In this document: one piece after another, positions 16,900-29,400 of the stretch
Layout: each line of letters begins with the position of its first letter
Position numbering within the stretch: position 1 is the stretch's first letter
Assembly: GCF_013385635.1 (NCBI RefSeq)
Contig: NZ_JACAPR010000022.1
Span: 22,425-86,424, forward strand
Direction: 5' to 3'
Source of the DNA: Pseudomonas gingeri
GTDB lineage: Bacteria > Pseudomonadota > Gammaproteobacteria > Pseudomonadales > Pseudomonadaceae
DNA: 64,000 bases
Program-made: the position numbers and the translations under genes
Notes under the pieces: generated by a model
What the model was told of the DNA's origin: nothing
Database searches by the model: none
The model's input: only the letters and a program-made list of their open reading frames with translations

Positions 16900-16943
16900 G
16901 AAACGTTTAACCTTTGATGAAATCGCCTGCGCAAGCGCTTGCG
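16899..16943. promoter_or_regulatory. Two LacI-family operators before the sugar operon
   Basis: TGAAACGTTTAA (16899-16910, core AAACGTTT) and CGCAAGCGCTTGCG (16930-16943, a perfect 14-bp palindrome with core CAAGCGCTTG) both fit the central-CG operator pattern of LacI/RbsR proteins. Their centres are 32 bp apart, three helical turns. The second overlaps the predicted -35 element. The operon encodes its own LacI protein at 20785, the obvious binder. Confidence 0.65.
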
Positions 16944-16967
16944 TAAACAATTTTATCTGATTACATT
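16939..16967 (+). promoter_or_regulatory. Probable promoter of the sugar ABC operon
   Basis: TTGCGT (16939-16944) and TACATT (16962-16967), spaced 17 nt in AT-rich DNA, are the best sigma-70-like pair upstream of the ATPase gene. The operator at 16930 covers the -35. The resulting leader would be about 155 nt. Each hexamer matches the consensus at 4 of 6 positions, so this is a moderate call. Confidence 0.45.
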
Positions 16968-17130
16968 TTATTTCAATCAGGTCGACCAGGGCGTTTTTTT
17001 CCCGGTACGGCTCAGGTATAAAAATAAAAAATCCGGGTGTGAAAATGGGTCTCTTGCTTGGTCAGGTACTCCGCTTTTTTTGCCGTCCCCCCCAGTCTCC
17101 CGCGCTGATCATTGCCGCGAGGGCCTGTCC

Positions 17131-18667
<1,537 letters not shown>

Positions 18668-18675
<8 letters not shown>

Positions 18676-19717
18676 TTCCAACAACACGCAACGGCCAATC
18701 CCCCAAACCAAACCCGTGGAGACCAACACTATGGCGCTGACCGTAGGCAATCCGGCGCAGGCGCTCGGCAAAGGTGAACGCATGCGTGAACTGATGCGCA
18801 CGGTGGGCATGTTGCCGGTGCTGATCCTGCTGCTGGTGGGTTTCGCCCTGGCCAGCGAAAACTTCATGACCGTGCAGAACCTGTCGATCATCACCCAGCA
18901 GGCCTCGGTCAACGTGGTGCTGGCCGCCGGCATGACTTTTGTCATCCTGACCGCCGGCATTGATCTGTCGGTAGGCTCGATTCTCGCCGCTTCGGCGGTG
19001 GTGGCCTTGCAGGCCTCGTTGTCGCCACAGTTCGGCATGCTCGGCATCCTCGCCGGGGTCGGCTGCGGCCTGTTGCTGGGCCTGGTCAACGGCGGGCTGA
19101 TCGCCTTCATGCGCTTGCCGCCGTTCATTGTCACCCTCGGCGCCCTGACCGCCATGCGCGGCCTGGCCCGGCTGCTGGCCGACGACAAGACGGTGTTCAA
19201 CCCGGACCTGCCCTTTGCCTTTATCGGCAACGACTCGATCCTCGGCGTGCCCTGGCTGGTGGTGATCGCGGTGTGCGTGGTCGCGCTGTCCTGGTTCATC
19301 CTGCGCCGCACCGTGATCGGCGTGCAGATCTATTCCGTGGGCGGCAACCCCGAAGCGGCGCGGCTGTCCGGGATCAAGGTGTGGAAGGTGCTGCTGTTCG
19401 TCTATGCACTTTCCGGCGCCCTGGCCGGACTGGGCGCGGTAATGAGCGCTTCGCGACTGTTCGCCGCCAACGGCCTGCAACTGGGGCAATCCTACGAACT
19501 CGATGCGATTGCCGCAGTGATCCTCGGCGGCACCAGCTTTACCGGTGGCGTCGGCACCATCGGCGGCACCCTGATCGGCGCGCTGATCATCGCGGTATTG
19601 ACCAATGGCCTGGTGCTGCTGGGGGTGTCCGATATCTGGCAATACATTATCAAGGGCATCGTCATCATCGGCGCGGTGGCGCTGGACCGCTATCGCCAGT
19701 CCGGAGCCCGTACCTGA
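18668..19717 (+). CDS. rbsC: Sugar ABC transporter permease (RbsC-like)
   Basis: 349 aa from ATG 18668, overlapping the end of the ATPase gene. After a hydrophilic N-terminus there are about eight to ten hydrophobic helices; the family hallmark 'FVILTAGIDLSVGSILA' is present, as are 'GGNPEAARLSGIKV' (the ATPase-coupling loop) and 'AAVILGGTSFTGGVGTIGGTLIGALII'. It forms the inner-membrane channel of a ribose/xylose-type importer. It lies between the ATPase and the binding-protein genes, 100 bp before the latter. Confidence 0.92.
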
Positions 19718-19816
19718 CGTGGCCCACACCCGAGCCCACGGCTGAAAAGCAGCGTACCTGACAAACACCGCAACTCCCGATACCGACGCTTCAACAATAA
19801 TCACAAGAGAGCAATC

Positions 19817-20758
19817 ATGAACTTCAAACGCATGTTTCCCGCTGTCCTGTCCCTGAGCCTGGCCGCGTTGCTGTCCCAGGGTGTAGAGGCCCGTGAACTG
19901 AAGTCGGTGGGCATCAGCCTCGGCTCGCTCGGCAACCCGTATTTCGTCACCCTCGCCGACGGTGCCAAGGCCCGGGCGCTGGAGCTGAACCCGAACGTCA
20001 AGGTCACCTCGGTATCGGCCGACTATGACCTGAGCAAGCAATTCACCCAGATCGACAACTTCATCTCCGCCGGCGTCGACCTGATCCTGCTGAACGCGGT
20101 CGATCCGGCGGCCATCGAGTCGGCCATCAAGAAAGCCCGCAAGGCCGGGATCGTCGTGGTTGCCGTGGACGTCAATGCCCGGGGCGTGAATGCCACGGTG
20201 CAGACCGACAACGTCGAGGCCGGCAAGCTGGCCTGCCAGTTCATCGTCGACAAGCTGGCCGGCAAGGGCAATGTGATCATCCAGAACGGCCCGCAAGTGA
20301 CGGCGGTCACCGACCGGGTCACTGGCTGTAAATCCGCCCTGGCTGCCGCGCCGGGAATCAAGGTGCTGTCCGATGACCAGGACGGCAAGGGCTCTCGCGA
20401 AGGTGGCCTGAACGCCATGCAGGGTTACTTGACGCGCTTCCCGAAAATCGACGGTCTGTTCGCTATCAATGACCCGCAAGCCATCGGCAGCGACCTGGCC
20501 GCCAAGCAGTTGAAACGCAGCGGCATTGTCATCACCTCGGTGGACGGTGCGCCGGATATCGAGAACGCGCTGAAAACCGAGACCTCGATCCAGGCCTCCG
20601 CCAGCCAGGATCCCTGGGCCATGGCGCAGACCGCGGTGAATATCGGCAATGACCTGCTCAACGACAAGCCACCGGCCCAGGAAGTGACCCAACTGACGCC
20701 GAAGCTGATCACCCGGGACAATGTCGGTTCCTACACCGGCTGGTCGAGCAAGCACTGA
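19817..20758 (+). CDS. rbsB: Periplasmic sugar-binding protein (RbsB-like)
   Basis: 313 aa. A signal peptide ends near SQGVEA. The mature part is a periplasmic-binding-protein fold of the ribose class: 'VGISLGSLGNPYFVTLADGAKARA', 'QIDNFISAGVDLILLNAVDPAAI', 'VVVAVDVNARGVNATVQTDN' and 'GLFAINDPQAIGSDLAAKQ'. It captures the sugar for the transporter encoded just upstream. AAGAGAG precedes the ATG. The ligand could be ribose, xylose, or a pentitol; sequence by eye cannot separate these. Confidence 0.92.
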   Translation: MNFKRMFPAVLSLSLAALLSQGVEARELKSVGISLGSLGNPYFVTLADGAKARALELNPNVKVTSVSADYDLSKQFTQIDNFISAGVDLILLNAVDPAAIESAIKKARKAGIVVVAVDVNARGVNATVQTDNVEAGKLACQFIVDKLAGKGNVIIQNGPQVTAVTDRVTGCKSALAAAPGIKVLSDDQDGKGSREGGLNAMQGYLTRFPKIDGLFAINDPQAIGSDLAAKQLKRSGIVITSVDGAPDIENALKTETSIQASASQDPWAMAQTAVNIGNDLLNDKPPAQEVTQLTPKLITRDNVGSYTGWSSKH

Positions 20759-20784
20759 TTCGATAAGAGCAGGGGGGCAGCAGC

Positions 20785-21783
20785 GTGGTCACCATGGATG
20801 ATGTGGCGAGGATCGCCGGGGTCTCGACCTCGACCGTCTCGCATGTGCTCAACGGCACACGCAAGGTCAGCCCGGCCACGGTCAGGGCGGTCGAGCTGGC
20901 GATCGAGCAGTTGGGCTACATCCCCAATACGCTGGCCCGCTCGCTGGCGCGTTCACGGACCCATACCATCGGCGTGGCGATCTCGGCGCTGTCCAACCAT
21001 TACTTCAGCGAGACGGTACACGCGATTGAAACCGAGTGCGCCAAGCACGGCATCATGATGCTGTTCGTCGATACCCATGACGATCCCGAGCAGGAACTGC
21101 GGGTGGTCAAGGCGCTGCATCATCGCCGGGTCGACGGCATCCTCCTGGCGCCGTCCACCGGCTCCCGCCCCCTGGCCCTGGATTACCTGCTGGAAAACGA
21201 AATACCTGCGGTGCTGGTGGATCGCCTGGTCACCGAGGGCTTCGACCAGGTCGGCGTGGAAAACCGCCGCTCGACCGAGGAGCTGGTGACGCACCTGGTC
21301 GAGCATGGACATCGGCGTATCGGCTTCATCGCCGGTCGCGAAGGTTTCAGTACCACCGACGAGCGGGTCGAGGGTTATCAGGCGGCGCTGCACAAGGCCG
21401 GGCTGCCATTCGATCCCGCGCTGCTGGTCAACGGCGGTTCGGACAGCGAGCCGGCGCGACTCGCCACCGGGCAGTTGCTGGCGCTGCAATCACCACCGAC
21501 GGCAATCATGGCCGCCAACAACCTGATGACCCTGGGTGCCATGCATGCCTTGCGTGATGCCCATGTCGACGTGCCAGGGCAGATGGCCCTGGTCGGCTTC
21601 GACGATTTCGACTGGGCCGACTTCTTTGTCCCGCGCCTGACCCTGATCGCGCAACCGGTCAAGGCCTTGGGGGCGGAGGCCGTCAACCTGTTGCTCAAGC
21701 GCATCGAATCGCCCGAGGCACCACGACAGACCGTGCACCTGGCCCCGACCCTGCGGATTCGTAACTCATGTGGCTGCCCCTAG
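20785..21783 (+). CDS. LacI-family repressor of the sugar operon (GTG start)
   Basis: 332 aa. I favour the GTG at 20785 because AGGGGGG lies 7 nt upstream; an ATG three codons later is too far from it only slightly, so either is possible. The HTH is typical LacI ('MDDVARIAGVSTSTVSHVLNGTRKVS', 'LGYIPNTLARSLA'), followed by a periplasmic-binding-like sugar domain ('GVAISALSNHYFSETVHAIE', 'RRIGFIAGREGFSTTDERVEGY'). It lies 26 bp after the binding-protein gene and 28 bp before the kinase gene, in the same operon, and should bind the two operators at 16899-16943. Confidence 0.92.
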   Translation: MVTMDDVARIAGVSTSTVSHVLNGTRKVSPATVRAVELAIEQLGYIPNTLARSLARSRTHTIGVAISALSNHYFSETVHAIETECAKHGIMMLFVDTHDDPEQELRVVKALHHRRVDGILLAPSTGSRPLALDYLLENEIPAVLVDRLVTEGFDQVGVENRRSTEELVTHLVEHGHRRIGFIAGREGFSTTDERVEGYQAALHKAGLPFDPALLVNGGSDSEPARLATGQLLALQSPPTAIMAANNLMTLGAMHALRDAHVDVPGQMALVGFDDFDWADFFVPRLTLIAQPVKALGAEAVNLLLKRIESPEAPRQTVHLAPTLRIRNSCGCP

Positions 21784-21811
21784 GCAGCCCGCCGGATGGA
21801 AGTGAATTTAG

Positions 21812-23302
21812 ATGAGCAGTCCCGTCTCCCTCGGTATCGATCTCGGCACCTCGGAACTCAAGGCCATCCTGCTGGATGAGAACGGCACAGTGCTGGGCCA
21901 TGCCGGTGCGCGCCTGACGGTTTCACGGCGCCAGGTCGGCTGGTCCGAGCAGGACCCGCAAGACTGGTGGCAGGCCTGCCTGGCGGTCCTGGCACAGCTG
22001 CGCCTGTCCCACCCCGACGCTTACGGCCGCGTGCGCTGTATCGGCCTGTCGGGACAGATGCATGGCGCGGTGCTGCTGGGCGCCGACGACCGCGTGCTGT
22101 ATCCGGCGATCCTCTGGGACGATTCGCGGGCCATGGCCCAGGCCGACAGCCTGGGGCGCGACCATGGGGATTTTGCCGCAGTCACCGGCAGCCTGCCGAT
22201 GGCCGGCCTGACCGCGCCAAAGCTGCTCTGGCTGCAACAGCATGAGCCCCAGGTCTTCCGGGCGATTGACTGTGTCCTGTCGCCCAAGGACTACCTGCGC
22301 CTGCGCCTGAGCGGCGAACGGATCAGCGATGTCTCGGATGCCGCCGGCACCTTGTGGCTGGATGTGGCCCGACGCGACTGGTACCCGCCGATGCTCCATG
22401 CTACCGGGCTTGAACCGGGACAGATGCCACGGCTGGTCGAGGGGCCGGCGGCGTGCACCGCGTTGGGTACGTCGGCGGCCTTGCAGATCGGCCTGCCGGT
22501 TGGACTGACGATCGCCGGAGGCGGCGGGGACAACCCGGTGTCGGCGGTCGGCATCGGCGCGGTCAACGTCGGCGATGCCTTTGCCACCCTCGGTACCAGC
22601 GCCGCGATTGTCGCGATCACCGACCACGCGGCAGGCAATCCGGCCAGCGCGGTGCACAGTTTCTGCCATGCGTTGCCGCAGCGCTGGTACACCATGGGCG
22701 CGATGCTCGCCGGGGCCAGTTGCCTGCGCTGGGTCACGCGCCTGCTGGGCTTCGCCGATGAGGCGGCGCTGTTGCGGCAGATCCAGGCAACCTTGCCGAT
22801 AGAGCAATCGGTGGCGCTGTCCAGCCCGCTGTTCCTGCCGTACCTGGCCGGCGAACGTACACCGCATAACGACCCGCTGTTGCGCGGCGGCTTCATGGGC
22901 CTGGGGCATGACTGTGTACCGGCCATGCTCGGCTATGCGGTGCTCGAAGGTGTCGGCTTTGGCCTGCTGGATGCGATGAACGCCGTGCTCTCGGCCGGCG
23001 CCACCGTGGAACGTTGTGCGCTGGTGGGCGGTGGAGCACGTAGCGAGTACTGGGCCCAGTTGCTGGCCAATATCCTCGAACGGGAAATCTTCACCCTGCA
23101 GGGCAGTGAACTCAGCGCCTGTATCGGTGCCGCCAAGCTGGGTTTCCTGGCCATGGGGCAGGGCACCGATCTGTTGCGGGCAGGCATGCCGGTCAAGGCA
23201 CGCTACTTCCCCGATCCAGGCCAAGGGCCGCTACTGCAGGCCCGTTACCGGAAATTCCAGGGGTTGCTCCCGGCGGCAAAAACACTGCACGGGCAAATGT
23301 AA
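21812..23302 (+). CDS. xylB: Xylulokinase (FGGY carbohydrate kinase)
   Basis: 496 aa. FGGY-family signatures are clear: N-terminal 'LGIDLGTSELKAILLD' phosphate loop, 'GLSGQMHGAVLLG' (the GQMHG motif diagnostic of xylulokinases), 'LPYLAGERTPHNDP' and 'LVGGGARSEYWAQLLANIL', the ATP-binding region. It phosphorylates D-xylulose to xylulose 5-phosphate for the pentose phosphate pathway. As last gene of the operon, in the place where ribokinase often sits, it suggests the imported sugar is converted to xylulose (for instance from xylose or arabitol) or is xylulose itself; no isomerase or dehydrogenase gene is present in the window. Confidence 0.93.
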   Translation: MSSPVSLGIDLGTSELKAILLDENGTVLGHAGARLTVSRRQVGWSEQDPQDWWQACLAVLAQLRLSHPDAYGRVRCIGLSGQMHGAVLLGADDRVLYPAILWDDSRAMAQADSLGRDHGDFAAVTGSLPMAGLTAPKLLWLQQHEPQVFRAIDCVLSPKDYLRLRLSGERISDVSDAAGTLWLDVARRDWYPPMLHATGLEPGQMPRLVEGPAACTALGTSAALQIGLPVGLTIAGGGGDNPVSAVGIGAVNVGDAFATLGTSAAIVAITDHAAGNPASAVHSFCHALPQRWYTMGAMLAGASCLRWVTRLLGFADEAALLRQIQATLPIEQSVALSSPLFLPYLAGERTPHNDPLLRGGFMGLGHDCVPAMLGYAVLEGVGFGLLDAMNAVLSAGATVERCALVGGGARSEYWAQLLANILEREIFTLQGSELSACIGAAKLGFLAMGQGTDLLRAGMPVKARYFPDPGQGPLLQARYRKFQGLLPAAKTLHGQM

Positions 23303-23497
23303 CTTTATATTCCCAGGCAGCGAAAATCATGGTTATTATCCACCCGCGCCGAGGGCCACAATCCCTGCCGGCGTAAAGGACTGCCACCTGTCGCCACAGA
23401 CAGGCCAGTCGCAGCCGATCGGGTCGACCCTAGCGCTGTCATCCCCGCGCAGGTTCGTCACCAATCGTTGATCCTCCAATGGAATGAGAGGCTTGAA

Positions 23498-26400
23498 TTG
23501 GTCAGAGAACCGAACACCGCGCTTATCCAGCAACTGTTCGAATCCCGGGTACTGCGTGATCCCTCGGCCCCGGCGCTGGGTTTCATGGGCCAGGTCCTGA
23601 GCTACCACCAACTGAATACCCGGGCCAATCGCCTGGCGCACCACCTGCGTACACGGGGCGTCGGTCCCGACAGCCGGGTCGCGTTGTGCCTGGAGCGCTC
23701 GCCGCAGATGCTGGTCGGCGTGCTGGCGGTGCTCAAGGCCGGCGGCGCCTATGTTCCCCTTGACCCCAATTATCCCGCGCAACGCCTGGCGTACATGCTC
23801 GACGATTGCGCGCCGCGACTGCTGCTGACCCACGCGGCGGCGCGCCATGGCCTGACGGCGGCCCTGGAGACCCTGGCGACGTCTCCCGAGGTGCTTGAGC
23901 TGGACGACGAATCCGCCTGGGCCGATTGCCCGGCGGACAATCCTGATCCCGAAGCCTTCGGCCTGCACCACCGTCACCTGGCCTATGTGATCTATACCTC
24001 GGGCTCCACCGGCATGCCCAAGGGCGTGATGGTCGAGCACCGCGGGCTGGTCAACCTGGCCCGGGTCCAGGGCCCGCTGTTCGAGGTCGACCGCGGATGC
24101 CGCGTGCTGCAATTCGCCTCGTTCAGTTTCGACGCCTCGGTCTTCGAATGGGTCATGGCCCTGACCCACGGCGCCTGCCTGGAAATCGCCGACCCCGGCA
24201 CCTTGCTGCTGGGCGATAGCCTGGTGCATCTGCTGCGTGAACGGCACATCAGCCACGCGACCTTGCCACCGCTGGTACTCGCCGGGCTGGGCGAACCCGA
24301 CGCCTTGCCGGCGTTGACCACGCTGGTGCTGGCCGGCGAAGCGCCGAACCCGGCACTGGCGGCGAGCTGGGCAGTGGGGCGGCGCCTGTTCAATGCCTAC
24401 GGGCCGACCGAAACAACCATCTGGGCCACGGTGTATCGTTGCAATGAACAGCACGACCCTGATTGCCCGGTGCCCATCGGCGAACCAATCGACCGGGCCA
24501 GTGTTGTCCTGCTGGACGAGTCGGGCGTTCCGGTGCGCACGGGCGAAGTCGGCGAGCTGTTTATCGGCGGCATCGGCGTGGCGCGGGGCTACCTGAACCG
24601 CGCCGAATTGAGCGCCGAGCGATTTGTCGACAGCCCCTTCGTGGCGGGCGAACGCCTGTACCGTACCGGCGATCTTGCCCGCTTCGACACCGACGGCCAA
24701 TTGCTGTTTCTCGGGCGCTGCGATTTCCAGGTCAAGGTCCGCGGATTCCGCATCGAGCCCGGTGAGATCGAAACCTGCCTGGAGCGTCTGCCGGGAGTCG
24801 AAGAAGCCCTGGTGATCGCCCGCGAGGACACGCCCGGCGAACGCCGGCTGGTGGCCTACTACCTGGCGGACAGCGAGGTCAGCCCACGCCGGTTGCGTGA
24901 GCACGCCCGCCGGGCATTGCCCGAACATATGTTGCCGGCGGCCTGCGTGCGCCTGCGGCAGTGGCCGCTGAACAGCAACGGCAAGCTGGATCGCCAGGCG
25001 CTGCCGGTGCCAGATGCCGCGGCGTTGATCAGCAGCGAATACGTGCCACCTCGGAGCGAGCTGGAACAATGGCTGGCCGATATCTGGGCCGAGGTGCTGA
25101 AGGTCGAGCGGGTCGGGCGCGAGGACAATTTCCTCGCCCTCGGCGGTGATTCCCTCAGCGCCCTGCAGATCAGCGTGCGGGTTCGCGAGCAGGGCGGACG
25201 CAGCCTGCCGCTCAAGAGCCTGTTTCTCGAAAGTACGCTGCACCAGGTGGCACAGCGGCTGAGTGAGCCGATGACGGAGAGTGCGCCGCAAGAGCCGGTC
25301 ACTGGCGGGGCCTCGCCGATCGCCCCGTTGTCGTACCAGCAGAGCGGTGTCTGGTGGTTGAACAAGGTGTCCGACGCCCGTGCCTATCACGCCCAGAGCG
25401 TGATAGGCATCCAGGGCCAGATCGAGGTGGCGTTGCTGCAACGCTGCCTGGACGAGATCGTCGCCCGCCATGAAATCTTCCGCACCACCTTCCATGCCGA
25501 TGGCGAAGGTGTGCCGTACCAGCGCGTCCATGAGCACGCGCGTGCGGCGCTGACCTGTATCGATATTCCCGCGGACGATGAGCCGGCCTTCAACGCACGG
25601 GTCAGCGCGCAGGTGCAGCGTGACATCGACGTGGCGAGCCTGCCGCTGGTGCGCTGGCTGTTGGTCCGGCGCGGTGTCGACTCGTACGCACTGGTGCATA
25701 TCGAACACCATTTTGTCCACGACGGCTGGAGCGCGAATCTTTTTCTCGAAGAGCTGTTGCATCTCTATCAGTTTCATCACGGCGACCGCAGCGATCCCTT
25801 GCCCGCACCGGGCGCGCAATACGCTGACTACGCCCGCTGGCAACAGAGCCCGGCGGCCGAGGCCGGGTACGACCGGCAGTTGCTGTTCTGGAAGGAACAG
25901 TTGCAGGACGTGCCGTTCACCCTGCCGTTGCCCACCGACTTTCCCCGACCCGCGCAACGCAGCGGGCGTGGCCGGCAACTGCGCTTCGAACTGCCCGTCG
26001 AGCTGGCGGCACGGTTGCGCCAGTTCAGCGAGGCCGAAGGCGTCACGGTCTTCACCACCTTGTTCACGGCGTTCCAGTTATGGCTGGGACGGCGCTGCGG
26101 CATCGAGGACTTCCTGGTCGGCTCGGCGGTGGCCAACCGCAAGTCGGTGGCCCATGAGCGCTGCCTGGGGATGTTCGTCAACAGCGTGGTGATTCGCGCC
26201 GATCTCAGTGGCGCACCGAGCTTTCGCCAGTTGCTGCGGCGCACCGCCGAGCGCGCGCTGGATGTCTATGACCACGAGAGCGTGCCTTTCGAACGCTTGG
26301 TGCGCGAGTTCCAGCCCAGCCGCTCGCTGTCGCGCAACCCGCTGTTCCAGGTGGCCTTCAGTTTCCACAACTCGCAGACCCCGCGGCTCCAGGGGCCAGG

Positions 26401-29400
26401 GTTCGATCTCTCGCTGTTCGAGGCCTACAGCAACCAGACCGCGAAATTCGACCTCGAAGTGGTGCTGATTCCCCGGGGCACCCGGGCCGACAACCCGGAC
26501 ACGTTGTCACTGCTGTGGAACTACTCGGTTGATCTGTTCAAGGAAGACACCATGACTCGCCTGCGCGACAACTACCTCGATCTGCTCGGACAGTGCCTGG
26601 AGGCACCCGAGCGTCATTTCGACAGCGACGCGGTGATCGGCGCCGAGGAGCGCCAGCGCCTGCTCAACGAATGGAACCACGTGACCCTGCCGGGCGCAGC
26701 GCCGCGTTGCCTGCACCAGTTGTTCGAGGCCCGGGTGGAACTGGACCCCTGGGCCCCGGCGGTCAGTTGCGAAGGCCAGACGCTCGGCTACCGCGAGCTG
26801 AATGCCCGGGCCAATCGGCTGGCACGACACCTGCGTACCCTCGGTGTCGGTCCCGATGTGCTGGTGGGCCTGTGCGTCGAGCGGTCACCGGACATGGTGG
26901 TGGGACTGCTGGCGATCCTCAAGGCCGGCGGCGCCTATGTACCGCTGGACCCGGTCTACCCGAGCGAGCGCCTGCACTTATTGCTCGCCGACAGCGCGCC
27001 GGCGGTGGTCCTCACCCACGCCGCGGCCCGGCCCAGCCTGACGGCGGCCTGCAAGGGACTGGTGAGCAAGCCACGCCTGCTCGACCTGGAAGCCGACGCC
27101 ACGCGCTGGGCCGAACGCCCGGACGACAATCTCGACCCACGGGAAATCGGCCTGACCGCGAACCACCTGGCCTATGTCATCTACACTTCCGGCTCCACCG
27201 GCACGCCCAAGGGCGTGATGATCGAGCATGCCCAGGTGGCCCGGCTGTTCGCCAGCACCGCCGGACAATTTCATTTCGACAGCGATGACGTCTGGACCCT
27301 GTTCCATTCCTTCGCCTTCGATTTCTCGGTCTGGGAAATCTGGGGCGCGCTGCTCCATGGCGGGCGCCTGGTGATCGTGCCGACCCTGACCAGCCGTACC
27401 CCGGCGGACTTCTACCAACTGCTCTGCGAGCAAGGGGTAACGGTGCTCAACCAGACCCCGAGCGCCTTCCGCAGCCTGCTCGGCGCCCAGGCCCGCAATC
27501 CGGCGGCCCACAGCCTGCGCTGCGTGGTGTTCGGCGGCGAAGCGCTGGAGCCGACCTCGCTCAAGCCGTGGTTCGCCGACCCGCGCAACAGCGAAGCGCA
27601 ACTGGTCAATATGTACGGCATCACCGAAATCACCGTGCACGCCACCTACCTGGCCCTGCGTGCGGAAGATGCCGAACAACCCGGTGCCAGTCCCATTGGC
27701 CGGCCGCTGGCGGACCTGCGTTGTTACCTGCTCGATCCTGCCGGGCAGTTGCTGCCGATCGGTGCCGAAGGCGAGATCCATATCGGTGGTGCCGGGGTCG
27801 CCCGCGGTTACCTGAATCGTGCGCAGCTGACCGCCGAACGCTTTATCGACAATCCTTTCGTCGCCGGTGATCGCCTGTACCGCACCGGTGACCTGGCCCG
27901 CTACCGGGCGGATGGCAACCTGGAATTTCTCGGACGCAACGATTTCCAGGTGAAGATCCGCGGGTTCCGCATCGAGCTGGGGGAAATCGAAGCCTGCCTG
28001 GGCCGCTGCGGCGGGGTGCGCGAAGCGGTGGTCATCGCCCGCGAGGACCAGCCGGGCGAGCCGCGCCTGGTGGCGTACTACACCGCCGTCGAGGGCGCTG
28101 TGCCGAACGTTCGCGAACTGCGCGCGCAACTGACCGCAACATTGCCGGAGCATATGGTCCCGGCCGCCTATGTCGGCCTGGAGGCGCTGCCGCTGACGGC
28201 CAACGGCAAACTCGATCGCCGGGCGTTGCCAGCCCCCGATGACAGTGCCTTCGGCACGCGACCGTTCAGCCCGGCGCAAGGACCGGTGGAAATCGCCCTG
28301 GCGGAAGCCTGGGCCCATGTGCTCGGTCGCGAACGGATCGGCCGCGACGACAACTTCTTTGCCCTTGGCGGCCATTCCCTGTCGGCCCTGCGGGTGCTCG
28401 AACGCCTGCGCCGCCAGGGCATCGAGCTGGACGCGCGGTTGATGTTCAGTGCGCCGGTACTGCGCGAGCTGGCCGCCGGCGTCGAAGTGGCACAGATCGC
28501 CGCGCCGATCCCGGCCAACGGCATTGTCCGGGGCCTGCCGATCACGCCCGAATGCTTGCCGCTGGCGACGCTGGACCAGGCGCAGATCGATGCCATTGTC
28601 GCCACGGTGCCCGGCGGCGCCGACAATGTGCAGGATATCTATCCGCTGTCGCCGTTGCAGGAGGGCATGCTGTTCCACCACCTGATGGCGCGCAACGGCG
28701 ATCCCTATCTGCTCTGGAGCCTGATGAGCTTCAGCGACCGGGCGACCCTCGATCGTTATGTCCAGGCGCTGGAGACGGTGATCGAGCGCCATGACATCCT
28801 GCGCACCTCGATGTTCTGGGACGACCTGGAACAGCCGGTGCAGGTGGTCTGGCGCCAGGTCGGGGGACTGGTCGAAGAGCTGCAACTCGATCCGGCCGAC
28901 GGCGATATCGCCGGGCAGTTGCGCCAGCGCTTCGATCCCCGGCATTACCGCTTGCCCCTGGATCGCGCACCGCTGATGCGCATGATGGTCGCCCGCGACG
29001 ATACCCACGAGCGCTGGCTGGGCCTGCGCCTGTTCCATCACATCATCGACGACAACACCTCGCTGAAACAGCTGAATGCCGAGGTCGAGGCGGTACTGGG
29101 CGGTCAGGCCGACAGCCTGTTGCCGGCCTTGCCGTACCGCAATTTCATTGCCCAGCGGGTGAGGGGTGGTGACCAGCAGGCCCAGGAGCAGTTTTTCCGC
29201 GGCATGCTGGCCGGCGTCACTGAACCTTGCGCACCGTTCGGCCTGCTGGATATCCAGGGGGACGGCAGCGGCATCGGCGAGGCCCGACTGCAACTCGATG
29301 GCGATCTCGCCCAGCGCCTGCGCCAGGCCGCCCAGGCGCTGGGCGTGAGCCCGGCCAGCCTGTTCCATGTCGCCTGGGGTCAGGTGGTGGCCCATACGTC

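Noticed and set aside
23498..25150. Fatty-acid (acyl-AMP ligase) loading at the start of protein 1
   Set aside because: The domain keeps the amino-acid-binding Asp235 and Lys517 and the typical A-domain core motifs, and its pocket resembles the Phe class.
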